Shown here piece by piece: positions 18,028 to 26,748 of a stretch of DNA of 64,000 bases (positions are counted from its first letter, which is position 1; each line of letters starts with the position of its first letter). The notes beneath the pieces were generated by a model, which was not told the origin of the DNA, did not search any database, and was given only the letters and a program-made list of their open reading frames with translations. Made by a program: the position numbers and the translations under genes. This DNA comes from Pseudomonas tremae (lineage in GTDB: Bacteria > Pseudomonadota > Gammaproteobacteria > Pseudomonadales > Pseudomonadaceae): the NCBI RefSeq assembly GCF_001401155.1, contig NZ_LJRO01000200.1:1-64000 (forward strand), written 5' to 3'.

Positions 18028-18588
18028 GTGATCCGTAAAAACCCGTCCGGCCACCTGCCGGTCATTGCCGAATCCGCCTACATCGACAAAACCGCGATAA
18101 TCTGCGGCAAAGTGATCATCCACGATAATGTCTTCGTCGGCCCTTACGCGGTGATCCGCGCCGATGAAGTCGATGCCAGTGGCGACATGGAGCCGATTAT
18201 CATTGGCGCCAATTCGAACATTCAGGATGGCGTGGTCATCCACTCCAAATCCGGCGCTGCAGTGACTATCGGCGAGTTCACCTCGATTGCCCATCGTTCC
18301 ATCGTGCACGGACCTTGCATAGTCGGAGATCGCGTGTTCATCGGCTTCAACAGTGTGGTGTTCAACTGCAAGGTCGGTAACGGCAGTGTGGTCAGGCACA
18401 ACTCGGTGGTCGATGGCCGCGATCTGCCGGAGAATTTTTACGTGCCGTCCACGACTCGCATCGGGGCGAATACAGATCTCTCGCAGTTTCCGCCAGTGAG
18501 CATCTCGGCCTCAGAGTTTTCCGAAGACGTCGCACACACCAACATTGATCTGGTGCGCGGTTACAAGGCTCTGCAAAACGAATTCTGA
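18028..18588 (+). CDS. Gamma-carbonic anhydrase-like hexapeptide-repeat protein
   Basis: A 186-residue left-handed beta-helix protein with hexapeptide repeats from about residue 20 to 130 and a C-terminal helix. The three histidines that bind metal in gamma-carbonic anhydrases are present: His72 (VVIHSKSG), His89 and His94 (IAHRSIVHG). It could hydrate CO2 with zinc, iron or cobalt. It is 11 bp downstream of folE2 and likely in the same zinc-limitation transcript, where a homologue able to use another metal would spare zinc. Catalytic activity is inferred, not shown. Confidence 0.88.
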   Translation: MIRKNPSGHLPVIAESAYIDKTAIICGKVIIHDNVFVGPYAVIRADEVDASGDMEPIIIGANSNIQDGVVIHSKSGAAVTIGEFTSIAHRSIVHGPCIVGDRVFIGFNSVVFNCKVGNGSVVRHNSVVDGRDLPENFYVPSTTRIGANTDLSQFPPVSISASEFSEDVAHTNIDLVRGYKALQNEF

Positions 18589-18644
18589 TAAAGCTTGAGC
18601 AATACGCTGCACCTGGCAAGCCCAACCACGGACCTGGAATTTTC

Positions 18645-19811
18645 ATGACAACAGCTGTTCAACCCACCCGAGCACCGGCATCCCGGTTGCGCTCGATTGA
18701 TGCTCTGCGCGGGCTGATAATCCTTTTCATGCTGCTGGATCATGTTCGGGAGACGTTCTTTCTGCACCGTCAGGTGCTGGACCCGATGGATGTAGCGACA
18801 ACCGGACCCGATCTGTTTTTCAGCCGCACTCTGGCGCATTTGTGTGCGCCTCTGTTCGTGCTACTGACCGGGCTTTCGGCCTACCTGTATGGCGAGAAAT
18901 ACCAGGGCAGAAGCGACGTTTCGGCGTTTCTGCTCAAGCGCGGGCTGTTTCTGATCGCGCTTGAGTTCACTCTGGTGAGCTTTGCGTGGACCTTCCAGTT
19001 CCCGCCGACCATTATTTACCTGCAAGTGATCTGGGCCATCGGCCTGAGCATGGTGGCGTTGTCGGCGATGGTGTTCCTGCCGCGTTGGGCGCTGGTGGTT
19101 ATCGGCGCTGTGATCATTGGCGGGCACAATCTGCTGGACACACTGCATTTCGGTGCCGAGTCTGCCATGCACATCCCGTGGGCGATTCTGCATGATCGTG
19201 GCTGGATCGACGTATCCGAAAACCTGCGCTTTCGCACCTCGTATCCGCTGTTGCCGTGGATCGGCATCATCGCACTGGGATATGCCGCAGGCCCTTGGTT
19301 TGTGGCAGGTTTCGAGCCAGCGAAGCGGCGTGCGAATCTGTTGATGTGCGGCGTGGGAGCATTGGCAGGTTTCGTGGTGCTGCGCATGATCAACGGCTAC
19401 GGCGAAAAACCGTGGAGCGCTGGCGAGACCGGCGTGCAAACCGTCATGAGCTTTTTCAACATCACCAAGTACCCGCCATCGCTGGTGTTCATCAGTCTGA
19501 CGCTGGGGATCGGCATGCTGCTGTTGATCCTGTTCGAACGCAGTCAGGAGAAAAGCTGGGTGCGCCCCTTGGTGGTGCTCGGTTCTGCACCGATGTTTTT
19601 CTACCTGCTGCACCTGTATGTGCTGAAAATCCTCTACCTGATTGCCTTGGCTATCTGGGGTGCGAATCAGGGTCAGTACTTTGGTTTCGACCACATGTGG
19701 GGCGTCTGGCTGGCCTCGGTGGTGCTGGCTGTGGTGCTATTTCCGGCGGTACGTTGGTTCGCCGCACTCAAGGCGCGTCGTCGCGATATCGGCTGGTTGA
19801 AATACCTGTAA
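18645..19811 (+). CDS. DUF1624/COG3503 family polytopic membrane protein
   Basis: A 388-residue inner-membrane protein with about ten hydrophobic segments. The N-terminus RLRSIDALRGLIILFMLLDH is the hallmark of the heparan-alpha-glucosaminide N-acetyltransferase-like/DUF1624 group of membrane acyltransferases. The substrate is unknown. It lies 56 bp after the carbonic anhydrase-like gene in the same direction and ends at a good terminator, so it could share the transcript, though nothing functional ties it to zinc. Confidence 0.8.
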   Translation: MTTAVQPTRAPASRLRSIDALRGLIILFMLLDHVRETFFLHRQVLDPMDVATTGPDLFFSRTLAHLCAPLFVLLTGLSAYLYGEKYQGRSDVSAFLLKRGLFLIALEFTLVSFAWTFQFPPTIIYLQVIWAIGLSMVALSAMVFLPRWALVVIGAVIIGGHNLLDTLHFGAESAMHIPWAILHDRGWIDVSENLRFRTSYPLLPWIGIIALGYAAGPWFVAGFEPAKRRANLLMCGVGALAGFVVLRMINGYGEKPWSAGETGVQTVMSFFNITKYPPSLVFISLTLGIGMLLLILFERSQEKSWVRPLVVLGSAPMFFYLLHLYVLKILYLIALAIWGANQGQYFGFDHMWGVWLASVVLAVVLFPAVRWFAALKARRRDIGWLKYL

Positions 19812-19817
19812 CTAACG

Positions 19818-19845
19818 AAAAAAGCGCCTCTCAGTGGGCGCTTTT
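19818..19845. terminator. Rho-independent terminator
   Basis: AAAGCGCC (19821-19828) pairs with GGCGCTTT (19837-19844) across an 8-nt loop, with an A-run before and T-run after. It ends the DUF1624 gene and may serve both strands. Confidence 0.8.
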
Positions 19846-19895
19846 CATGTTGACGAATCTGTGACGTGTGTCGATGGAAGCGGTGCCCAGTCAGT

Positions 19896-20231
19896 TCAAC
19901 TGCAGGCCTCGGAGCCGATGTAGTCGTCCGTGGAATCCTGAATGATAGGTCTCATGCCACTGACTGCATGGGCTTGTTCCATGATTTCCAGCGTCGAACC
20001 GGTGCCCACCAGGTTCACCAAATGTTTTTCGCAGTTGTAGAGGCGCTTTGAATAAAGCACACCGAGCAGGCCTTCCCGCCGCGTGACGACCACGCGCAGA
20101 TCTGAACTCCCGCTTTTTTCCAGCAAGGCGTGCTGGCCTGCAACGTCCATGGGGACGGGAATGGTTTTTGCCTCGGCATGAGCTCCCAGTGCCGGGATCA
20201 ACAAGGCCAAAAGCCAGAGGGTAGACTTCAT
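19896..20231 (-). CDS. Small secreted hypothetical protein
   Basis: A 111-residue protein that I do not recognise. MKSTLWLLALLIPALGAHAEA is a clear Sec signal peptide, probably cut after AHA. The mature part of about 90 residues contains LRVVVTRREGLLGVLYSKRL and two cysteines (NCEK in the middle, one near the C-terminus) that could form a disulfide. ATG 20231 is chosen because the signal starts there; an upstream in-frame ATG at 20270 would spoil it. It stands alone, converging on the DUF1624 gene. Confidence 0.75.
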   Translation of the reverse strand: MKSTLWLLALLIPALGAHAEAKTIPVPMDVAGQHALLEKSGSSDLRVVVTRREGLLGVLYSKRLYNCEKHLVNLVGTGSTLEIMEQAHAVSGMRPIIQDSTDDYIGSEACS

Positions 20232-20371
20232 CAGTGCTCCTGCGGATGAATGTGATTTCATTGGATCCAAATTTACTCCTGTCCTTTACTTCTGAATAGC
20301 CACTACAGACGGCCTTTCGTCGGCTGGCCAGCCTGATCAATCGGGCCAACGGATGGCGCATGCCGGCAGGG

Positions 20372-20393
20372 GACTGTTGCGCTGGCAACAGTC
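20372..20393. promoter_or_regulatory. Dyad, candidate enhancer-binding protein site
   Basis: GACTGTTGC (20372-20380) and GCAACAGTC (20385-20393) are perfect 9-bp inverted arms around 4 bases. The dyad lies 84 bp upstream of the -24 element of the sigma-54 promoter, the usual distance for an activator of the NtrC class. There is no T-run, so a terminator is less likely. SfnR, the sigma-54 activator of sulfone genes in P. putida, is the natural candidate by analogy. Confidence 0.55.
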
Positions 20394-20476
20394 GTCCTGC
20401 ACCTTGCCGGTGTACGGACAGTTGACATCCACAAGCGGGTGTTCCAACTCGTTGATCTGTAAAGAGTTATATCTCT

Positions 20477-20492
20477 GGCACGGTTGCTGCTC
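20477..20492 (+). promoter_or_regulatory. Sigma-54 promoter of sfnG
   Basis: TGGCACGGTTGCTGCT carries the invariant GG (20478-20479) and GC (20490-20491) separated by exactly 10 bases, as required for -24/-12 promoters, and keeps the full TGGCAC half. It lies about 65 bp upstream of the sfnG ATG. Sulfone-use genes are known to depend on sigma-54 in P. putida. Confidence 0.8.
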
Positions 20493-20557
20493 TATAGCAA
20501 TTGCAACCCCCGTTCGACTACTGCGCTCGGGAAACCTGCCGTGAGAGGAGTGCCGAT

Positions 20558-21658
20558 ATGAGCCAATCAGCCATCAAATTTGCGTACTGGGTACCGAACG
20601 TCAGCGGTGGACTGGTCGTCAGCAAGATCGAGCAACGCACCAGTTGGACCATTGATTACAACCGCAAGCTGGCGCAGATTGCCGAGCGTTCGGGTTTTGA
20701 ATACGCGCTGACCCAGATCCGTTTTACCGCCGGTTATGGCGCCGAGTTTCAGCATGAGTCGGTTGCTTTCAGCCATGCATTGTTGGCCGCGACGGAAAAG
20801 CTCAAAGTCATCGCCGCTATTTTGCCGGGGCCGTGGACGCCGTCGGTGGCGGCCAAGCAACTGGCAACCATCGATCAGCTCACGGCAGGGCGCGTGGCGG
20901 TCAACATCGTCAGCGGCTGGTTCAAGGGCGAGTTTCAGGCCATTGGCGAGCCTTGGCTGGAGCATGACGAGCGTTATCGTCGCTCCGAAGAGTTCATTCG
21001 CGCTCTCAAGGGCATCTGGACCACTGACAGCTTTACGTTCAAGGGTGATTTCTATCGGTTCCACGACTACACCCTCAAGCCCAAGCCGATTCAGCGTCCC
21101 CACCCGGAAATCTTCCAAGGCGGCAGTTCGCGTGCTGCGCGCGATATGGCGGCGCGGGTGTCTGACTGGTACTTCACCAACGGCAATACCGTCGAAGGCA
21201 TCAAGGCTCAGGTCGATGACATCCGCGCCAAGGCCGCTGCAAACGGCCATTCGGTGAAGATCGGTGTGAATGCCTTCATCATCGCCCGCGATACCGAAGA
21301 AGAGGCCCGTGCGGTGCTGGCGGAGATCGTTGACAAGGCAGACCCTGAAGCAGTCAACGCTTTCGGAGATGCGGCAAAGCAGGCGGGCAAGGCCAGCCCG
21401 GAAGGTGAGGGTAACTGGGCCAAATCCACCTTTCAGGACCTGGTGCAATACAACGACGGTTTCAAGACCAATCTGATCGGTACGCCGCGTCAGATAGCCG
21501 AGCGCATCGTCGAACTCAAGTCTGTCGGTGTGGATCTGATCCTGTCTGCGTTCCTGCATTTTCAGGAAGAAGTCGCCTATTTCGGCGAGCACGTGCTGCC
21601 ACTGGTGCGTGACCTGGAGGCCGCTGCACAACGCAAGCCTGTAGCCGCCATCGCCTGA
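20558..21658 (+). CDS. sfnG: Dimethylsulfone monooxygenase SfnG
   Basis: SfnG is an FMNH2-dependent luciferase-like monooxygenase that converts dimethylsulfone to methanesulfinate, letting the cell use it as a sulfur source. The 366-residue protein has the family start IKFAYWVPNVSGGLVVS and internal motifs VNIVSGWFKGEF and EIFQGGSSRAARDMAA. A good ribosome binding site (GAGAGGAG) supports ATG 20558 over 20501. It has no adjacent flavin reductase (sfnF) or ssu genes, so reduced FMN must come from elsewhere. A sigma-54 promoter and dyad lie upstream, and a hairpin follows. Confidence 0.92.
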   Translation: MSQSAIKFAYWVPNVSGGLVVSKIEQRTSWTIDYNRKLAQIAERSGFEYALTQIRFTAGYGAEFQHESVAFSHALLAATEKLKVIAAILPGPWTPSVAAKQLATIDQLTAGRVAVNIVSGWFKGEFQAIGEPWLEHDERYRRSEEFIRALKGIWTTDSFTFKGDFYRFHDYTLKPKPIQRPHPEIFQGGSSRAARDMAARVSDWYFTNGNTVEGIKAQVDDIRAKAAANGHSVKIGVNAFIIARDTEEEARAVLAEIVDKADPEAVNAFGDAAKQAGKASPEGEGNWAKSTFQDLVQYNDGFKTNLIGTPRQIAERIVELKSVGVDLILSAFLHFQEEVAYFGEHVLPLVRDLEAAAQRKPVAAIA

Positions 21659-21682
21659 TCCGCTGACCCTCCCGCCCGGTTG

Positions 21683-21705
21683 CCGTGAGCGGACTTCGCT
21701 CACGG
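21683..21705. terminator. Hairpin terminator after sfnG
   Basis: CCGTGAGCG (21683-21691) pairs perfectly with CGCTCACGG (21697-21705) over a 5-base loop, 24 bp after the sfnG stop. The T-tract is short (TCCTT), so strength is uncertain. Confidence 0.6.
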
Positions 21706-21967
21706 TCCTTCAGAAATCCTCCGCCACTGTGATCCAGTGTCTGGCTGCCTGCGTAAGTTGATCCCCAATCAACCAAATGATATCTGTACGTGGCATTATG
21801 ATGTCACCGTCCGGCACGCTGTTGCCTGGCGTCAGCCTTTTCGGCTTGGCCAGGCGGCTGTCGAGTAGAGCAGTTGATAGCTGGAGATTGTTGGTGGCCC
21901 CTGAGTGATCAGGTCCGGTTTTCAGAGACCAGATGCACTGGTTCTCACCGTTGTGGAGGCAGGTTTT
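21706..21967. other. Intergenic region before diguanylate cyclase
   Basis: I see no supported gene in this stretch between the sfnG hairpin and the cyclase start. It should carry the cyclase promoter. GGAGG at 21955-21959 is a ribosome binding site that points to the TTG at 21968. Confidence 0.5.
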
Positions 21968-23539
21968 TTGAAACGCGACCTTCGGCTTGCGTCGTGGCTG
22001 ATCTTTGTAGTGTGTATCTGCGTGGTGATGCTGATGGTCTGGCAGGCATGGACCGCGCGCCGCAACACACTGGATAACATCCAGACCAGCACGGTGAATC
22101 TGGCTGGGGCGCTGAGTACTTATACAGACGGCATTTTCAAGCAAAGCGAGCTGATGCTTATCGGCCTGACTGAGCGTGTCGAAAAGGACGGTATCGGCCC
22201 TGATCAGCTCGAACGCCTGAGGTCGGTCATCGCACGTGAAATGGGTGCATTGCCGCAAATCGACACTGTCTCGCTGTACGACGCCAATGGCATCTGCATC
22301 TTTTCAAGCAATCCGAAGGAGGTGGGCATCAACAGTGCGCAACGCGATTTTTTTCAGCGTCACTTGCACACGCCTGGCAAGGCGCCCTACATAGGCCCGA
22401 CCATCCGCAGTCGTGCTTCGGGGGAATGGGTGATATCGGTAAGCCGGCGCATCGAGAATCCTGACTCGAGCTTTGCCGGGCTGATGGTCGTGACAATCGG
22501 TGTCGAGCACCTTCTGAAATTCTATTCAGCCATTCAGATAGGCAAAACCGGCGTCATCAGCCTGACCTCGACCGCCGGGCAGTTACGTGTGCGCTATCCC
22601 CACCTTGAGGGAGAGATCGGTCGAGACCTTTCGTCGACGCCTATTTTTACGTCCGAACTTGATTCGCCGTCCGGGACCACCCGTTTTGTTTCCAGAATTG
22701 ACGGCGTGTCCCGGTTCTACGCGTTCAAACGCAGTGACGTGTACCCGATTGTGACCGTGGTCGCGCTGGGGCAGAAGGAGGCCATGCTCGACTGGCTCGG
22801 ACAGACCAAGCAGTCGATCCTGGTGATGCTGGTATTACTCGGGCTGGTCGTAGGGCTGGGGTTTCGTCTGCTGGGCCATATTCACAGCCGCATACGGGTA
22901 GAAGATCAATTGCTGGGTTCACAGGCTGCTCTTATCCGGCTGAATCAGCATCTGGAGCTTATTGCGTCCGAAGACAAGCTCACCGGGCTGGCCAATCGCC
23001 GCCGCTTTGATCAGTTTCTGGACCTGGAATTCAAGCGTGCCAGGCGCGAGCGCAGCACGCTGTCGTTAATTTTGATCGATGCCGATCACTTCAAACGCTA
23101 CAACGACCATTACGGTCATCTGGCCGGTGACGAGTGCCTGGTGACGCTCGCCAGGATGGTCGAACAGTGCATTCGCCGGCCTGCAGATGTTGCAGCCCGT
23201 TACGGTGGCGAAGAGATCGCGGTGGTGTTGCCCGGGACCGACGAGTCAAACGCCCGCCAGGTCGCGGAAAACATCCTGCACGCTATTGGCGACAGGCAGA
23301 TCGAGCATGCCGACAGTCCCTTCGGTATCGTCACTGTCAGCCTGGGGGTCGCCACGTTCATCGGCACTGATCGACGGCTTGACCAGCGGGGGCTGATCGA
23401 GCTCGCTGACCGTGCGCTGTATGCCGCCAAGTCACAAGGTCGCAATCGCGTCAACGCCGCCTCGGACATAGGCGGCGGCGCTTTGCCTGCCTGGAGTCGC
23501 GTCAAGGTGCTGCGTAATCAGCAGTCCGGACCGGAATAG
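21968..23539 (+). CDS. Membrane-bound diguanylate cyclase with periplasmic sensor domain
   Basis: This protein should make cyclic di-GMP in response to an extracytoplasmic signal. It has a membrane segment at about residues 5-27, a periplasmic PDC/Cache-like sensor up to about 280, a second membrane segment at about 281-303 and a C-terminal GGDEF domain. The active-site motif is GGEEI (near residue 413), and an RPAD inhibitory I-site lies five residues before it, so product feedback is likely. Start: TTG 21968 follows GGAGG at 8-bp spacing (523 aa); a GTG at 21905 would add 21 residues and lacks a clear binding site. It is a single-gene unit ended by a terminator. Confidence 0.9.
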   Translation: MKRDLRLASWLIFVVCICVVMLMVWQAWTARRNTLDNIQTSTVNLAGALSTYTDGIFKQSELMLIGLTERVEKDGIGPDQLERLRSVIAREMGALPQIDTVSLYDANGICIFSSNPKEVGINSAQRDFFQRHLHTPGKAPYIGPTIRSRASGEWVISVSRRIENPDSSFAGLMVVTIGVEHLLKFYSAIQIGKTGVISLTSTAGQLRVRYPHLEGEIGRDLSSTPIFTSELDSPSGTTRFVSRIDGVSRFYAFKRSDVYPIVTVVALGQKEAMLDWLGQTKQSILVMLVLLGLVVGLGFRLLGHIHSRIRVEDQLLGSQAALIRLNQHLELIASEDKLTGLANRRRFDQFLDLEFKRARRERSTLSLILIDADHFKRYNDHYGHLAGDECLVTLARMVEQCIRRPADVAARYGGEEIAVVLPGTDESNARQVAENILHAIGDRQIEHADSPFGIVTVSLGVATFIGTDRRLDQRGLIELADRALYAAKSQGRNRVNAASDIGGGALPAWSRVKVLRNQQSGPE

Positions 23540-23541
23540 CC

Positions 23542-23576
23542 GGGGTGGCGGTTTGCAGCCCGCCAGCCCGTTTTTT
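23542..23576. terminator. Terminator between convergent genes
   Basis: GGGTGGCGG pairs with CCGCC-A-GCCC over the loop TTTGCAGC (one bulged base), followed by GTTTTTT. It ends the diguanylate cyclase and overlaps the end of the convergent RND gene. Confidence 0.65.
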
Positions 23577-26500
23577 ACCTTTCGTCGGGCTCGATGTCAG
23601 CAGTCTGGTGTTGTTGATGCGGCTTGCGGCGCAGCGCCGACAGTACCCAGACGAAGAAAACCGGCACCAGAACCACCCCCAGTAACGTAGCGCTAAGCAT
23701 GCCGCCGATGACGCCAGTGCCGATGGCACGCTGGCTCGCAGCACCTGCGCCTGTAGCCAGGGTAAGCGGGACAACGCCGAGGATGAAGGCCAGCGAAGTC
23801 ATGACAATCGGCCTAAAGCGCATCCGCGCCGCTTGAAGGGCAGCATCGCGCAGTGAGTGGCCCTGATCCCAAAGCTCTTTGGCGAACTCCACGATGAGAA
23901 TCGCGTTTTTTGCCGCCAGCCCGATGATTGTGATCAGCCCGACCTTGAAATAGACATCATTGGGCATGCCTACGGCAGTCACAGCCAAGACCGACCCCAG
24001 CGCGCCCACCGGCACGATCAGCATCACTACCAGCGGAATCGCCCAGCTCTCGTAAAGCGCGACCAGCAGCAAAAATACCACCAGCAGCGCAAGTGCAAAC
24101 AGCCCGGTCGCTTGCCCGCTGGCGACTTTTTCCTGATACGACAGACCTGTCCATTCGTAACCTATACCCGCAGGCAAGCTGGAGAGGATGTGCTCGATTT
24201 CCGCCATCGCTTCGCCGGTGCTCACGCCGGGCGGTGCATCACCGGCTATCCGGAACGCCGGGTAGCCGTTGTAGCGAGCAATCTGTACCGGGCCTTCTTC
24301 CCAGTGTGTAGACACGAACGCACCCAGTGGCACCAGCGTGCCGCTGCTGTTGGGTACATACAGTTTAAGCACGCTTTCCGGGGTCATTCGCGCGTTTTGG
24401 TCGGCCTGCACGACTACTCGCTGTTGCCGCCCAGCGTTGGCAAAATCGCTGATCACCGAGGAACCGAATGCGGTGGAGAGGGCGTTGCTGATCGATTCGA
24501 AGCTGACCCCAAGGGCGCGGGCCTTTTCGCGGTCGATGTTCAAGCGCAACTGCGGCGCTTCAGCCAGACCTTCCATCATCGCGTAGAGAATCTTCGGGTT
24601 ACCATTGGCCTTGCCCAGCAGTTCGTTGCGCGCCGCCAGCAGAGCTTCGCGGCCCAGACCTGCACGATCCTGCAAGCGCAACGCGAACCCGCCCGAAGTG
24701 CCGAGGCCGTCGATAGGGGGCGGCGTGACGGCCATTACCGTACCGTCGCCGAGGCCGGCAAAATGTTGATTGAACGCAGCCGCTTCTTCCGCCGCCGACT
24801 GGCCGGTGCCACGTTCCGACCAGTCTTTGAGGGTCGGAAATGCCAGGCCGGCATTCTCGCCCATGCCGGAGAAGCTGAACCCCAGCAGCATGGTCACCGC
24901 GCTGGTGGCTTCACGCGACAGCATGTAGTTTTCCAGCAACTGCGCCGTGACATCGGTTCGCGCCCGGGTCGCGCCAGGCGGTAGTTGCACGTCGATGATC
25001 AGATAGCCCTGGTCTTCCACCGGCACGAAGGACTCTGGCAACCGCAGGTAGAAAAAACCCAGCAGGCCGACGATCCCGACATACAACAACATGTAGCGGC
25101 CGGCACGCTTGATCATGCTGGAACTGACACGCTCGTACCGGTGGGTGAACTTGCCGAACAGACGATTGAAGCCGCCAAAGAAGCCACGCTTTTCATGGTG
25201 CCCGGCAGGGATCGGCTTGAGCAGCGTGGCGCACAGCGCCGGAGTGAAAGTAAGGGCCAGAAACCCCGAAAACAGAATCGACACGGCCAGCGACAGCGAG
25301 AACTGCTGGTAAATTACACCGACCGAACCGCCCATGAACGCCAGCGGCAGAAACACTGCAGCCAGTACCAGAGTGATGCCGAAAATCGCGCCGGAGACCT
25401 GTTGCATCGCCTTTACGGTCGCCGCAGCGGGGGACAAGCCTTCCTCGGCCATGATTCGCTCGACGTTTTCGACCACCACGATGGCATCGTCGACCAGAAT
25501 ACCGATAGCCAGCACCATGCCGAACATCGTCATCATGTTCACCGAAAAGCCCAGCAAGTACATGATTGCCAGCGTACCTGCGAGACACACCGGTACCACG
25601 ATGGTCGGGATCAGCGTGTAGCGGATGTTCTGCAGAAACAGGTACATCACCAGAAACACCAGCACCATGGCTTCAATCAGGGTGTAGATCACTTTGTCGA
25701 TGGCCACATCGACAAAGCTTGAGGTGTCATACGGTATCGAAAACTCGACCCCCTCGGGGAAGTTGGCCGACAGCTCGGTCAGCCGCTGCTTGACCGCCCT
25801 GGCAGTGCCGATGGCATTGGCGCCTGGCGAAAGCTGGACGGCCCCGGCCACAGCGCGCTTGCCGTTCAGACGTGATTCGAAACTGTAATCCTGACTGCCG
25901 ATCGCGACCCGTGCGACGTCTGACAGATGCACCGCAGAGCCATCTTCGTTGGCACGCAGCACAATTCGTCCGAACTCTTCCGGGTTGTCCAGCGTGCCCT
26001 TGACCGCCAGCGTAGCGGTCAACTCTTGTAATGACGTGCCTGGGCTGCTGCCGAAACTGCCAGCCGGCACTTGCACGTTCTGCGCGCGAATTGCCGTGTT
26101 CACGTCATCGATGGACAAACCGAAGCCGACCAGCTTCTGCGGGTCGATCCAGACTCGCATGGCGGCTTCTGCGGCGAAGAACTGCAGCCTGCCGACACCG
26201 TTCACCCGACTGATTTCATTGTTGACGTTACGTGCTGCGTAGTCAGCCAGAGCGACCGTGTCCTTGTTGGCCGAGTCGCCTGTGTAGTTCAGGGTGAAGA
26301 TCAGCAGAAAGCCGGAGCTGGCCTGTTCGACTTGCAGCCCTTGACTGAGAACAGTCTGCGGCAAGCGCGCTTCGGCTTTCTTGATACGGTTCTGGACTTC
26401 TACCTGCGCCAGGTCCGGATTGGTACCGGGCACGAACGTGACATTGATTTCGGCGCTGCCGGTCGAGTTGCTGGTCGACTCGTAATAGAGCATGCCCTTG

Positions 26501-26715
26501 GCACCGTTGAGCTCGTCTTCGATGACACTGGTCACCGAATCGGTCAGCACTTTGGCAGAGGCGCCGGGATAGGTGGCGGTGATGGTGATCTGCGGCGGAG
26601 CTACATCCGGGTACTGCGCCACCGGCAAGGCAGGCAGCGCCATCAGTCCGGCCAGTAAAATGAACAAGGCCAGCACCCAGGAAAGATTGGGCCGCCTGAT
26701 AAAGAACAGAGACAT
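23575..26715 (-). CDS. RND multidrug efflux transporter (HAE1 family)
   Basis: A 1046-residue inner-membrane proton/drug antiporter of the AcrB/MexB type. It starts MSLFFIRRPNLSWVLALFIL, with twelve predicted membrane segments and two large periplasmic loops. The proton-relay pair Asp407-Asp408 is present in GILVDDAIVVVEN, and PVAQYPDVAPPQITI marks the first porter domain. It lies 33 bp after the membrane fusion protein gene. No outer-membrane channel gene is adjacent, so it probably uses a shared OprM/TolC-type channel. Substrates cannot be read from sequence. Confidence 0.95.
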   Translation of the reverse strand: MSLFFIRRPNLSWVLALFILLAGLMALPALPVAQYPDVAPPQITITATYPGASAKVLTDSVTSVIEDELNGAKGMLYYESTSNSTGSAEINVTFVPGTNPDLAQVEVQNRIKKAEARLPQTVLSQGLQVEQASSGFLLIFTLNYTGDSANKDTVALADYAARNVNNEISRVNGVGRLQFFAAEAAMRVWIDPQKLVGFGLSIDDVNTAIRAQNVQVPAGSFGSSPGTSLQELTATLAVKGTLDNPEEFGRIVLRANEDGSAVHLSDVARVAIGSQDYSFESRLNGKRAVAGAVQLSPGANAIGTARAVKQRLTELSANFPEGVEFSIPYDTSSFVDVAIDKVIYTLIEAMVLVFLVMYLFLQNIRYTLIPTIVVPVCLAGTLAIMYLLGFSVNMMTMFGMVLAIGILVDDAIVVVENVERIMAEEGLSPAAATVKAMQQVSGAIFGITLVLAAVFLPLAFMGGSVGVIYQQFSLSLAVSILFSGFLALTFTPALCATLLKPIPAGHHEKRGFFGGFNRLFGKFTHRYERVSSSMIKRAGRYMLLYVGIVGLLGFFYLRLPESFVPVEDQGYLIIDVQLPPGATRARTDVTAQLLENYMLSREATSAVTMLLGFSFSGMGENAGLAFPTLKDWSERGTGQSAAEEAAAFNQHFAGLGDGTVMAVTPPPIDGLGTSGGFALRLQDRAGLGREALLAARNELLGKANGNPKILYAMMEGLAEAPQLRLNIDREKARALGVSFESISNALSTAFGSSVISDFANAGRQQRVVVQADQNARMTPESVLKLYVPNSSGTLVPLGAFVSTHWEEGPVQIARYNGYPAFRIAGDAPPGVSTGEAMAEIEHILSSLPAGIGYEWTGLSYQEKVASGQATGLFALALLVVFLLLVALYESWAIPLVVMLIVPVGALGSVLAVTAVGMPNDVYFKVGLITIIGLAAKNAILIVEFAKELWDQGHSLRDAALQAARMRFRPIVMTSLAFILGVVPLTLATGAGAASQRAIGTGVIGGMLSATLLGVVLVPVFFVWVLSALRRKPHQQHQTADIEPDER

Positions 26716-26748
26716 GTGCAGTGATCCTCGGTCGCCCTGAAGGCGGTT

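Larger units (their letters stand above)
20232..20557. other. 326-bp intergenic region with sfnG control sequences
   Basis: No gene is seen here. The stretch holds a perfect 12-bp palindrome GGCTGGCCAGCC (20322-20333), a perfect 9-bp-arm dyad (20372-20393), a sigma-54 promoter (20477-20492) and the sfnG ribosome binding site GAGAGGAG just before 20558. The left end carries the promoter of the small secreted protein on the other strand. Confidence 0.7.

Noticed and set aside
20372..20393. The dyad upstream of sfnG as a terminator
   Set aside because: It has no T-run on either side of note and lies at the standard distance for an activator of the sigma-54 promoter, so a regulatory site is the better reading.
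21710..22258. Minus-strand frame overlapping the diguanylate cyclase start
   Set aside because: Mostly antisense to the sensor domain; the part outside it is short and not recognised as a gene.
23857..24984. Plus-strand frame of 375 codons opposite the RND transporter
   Set aside because: Rich in His, Gln and Arg with no family features; the RND gene explains the region.
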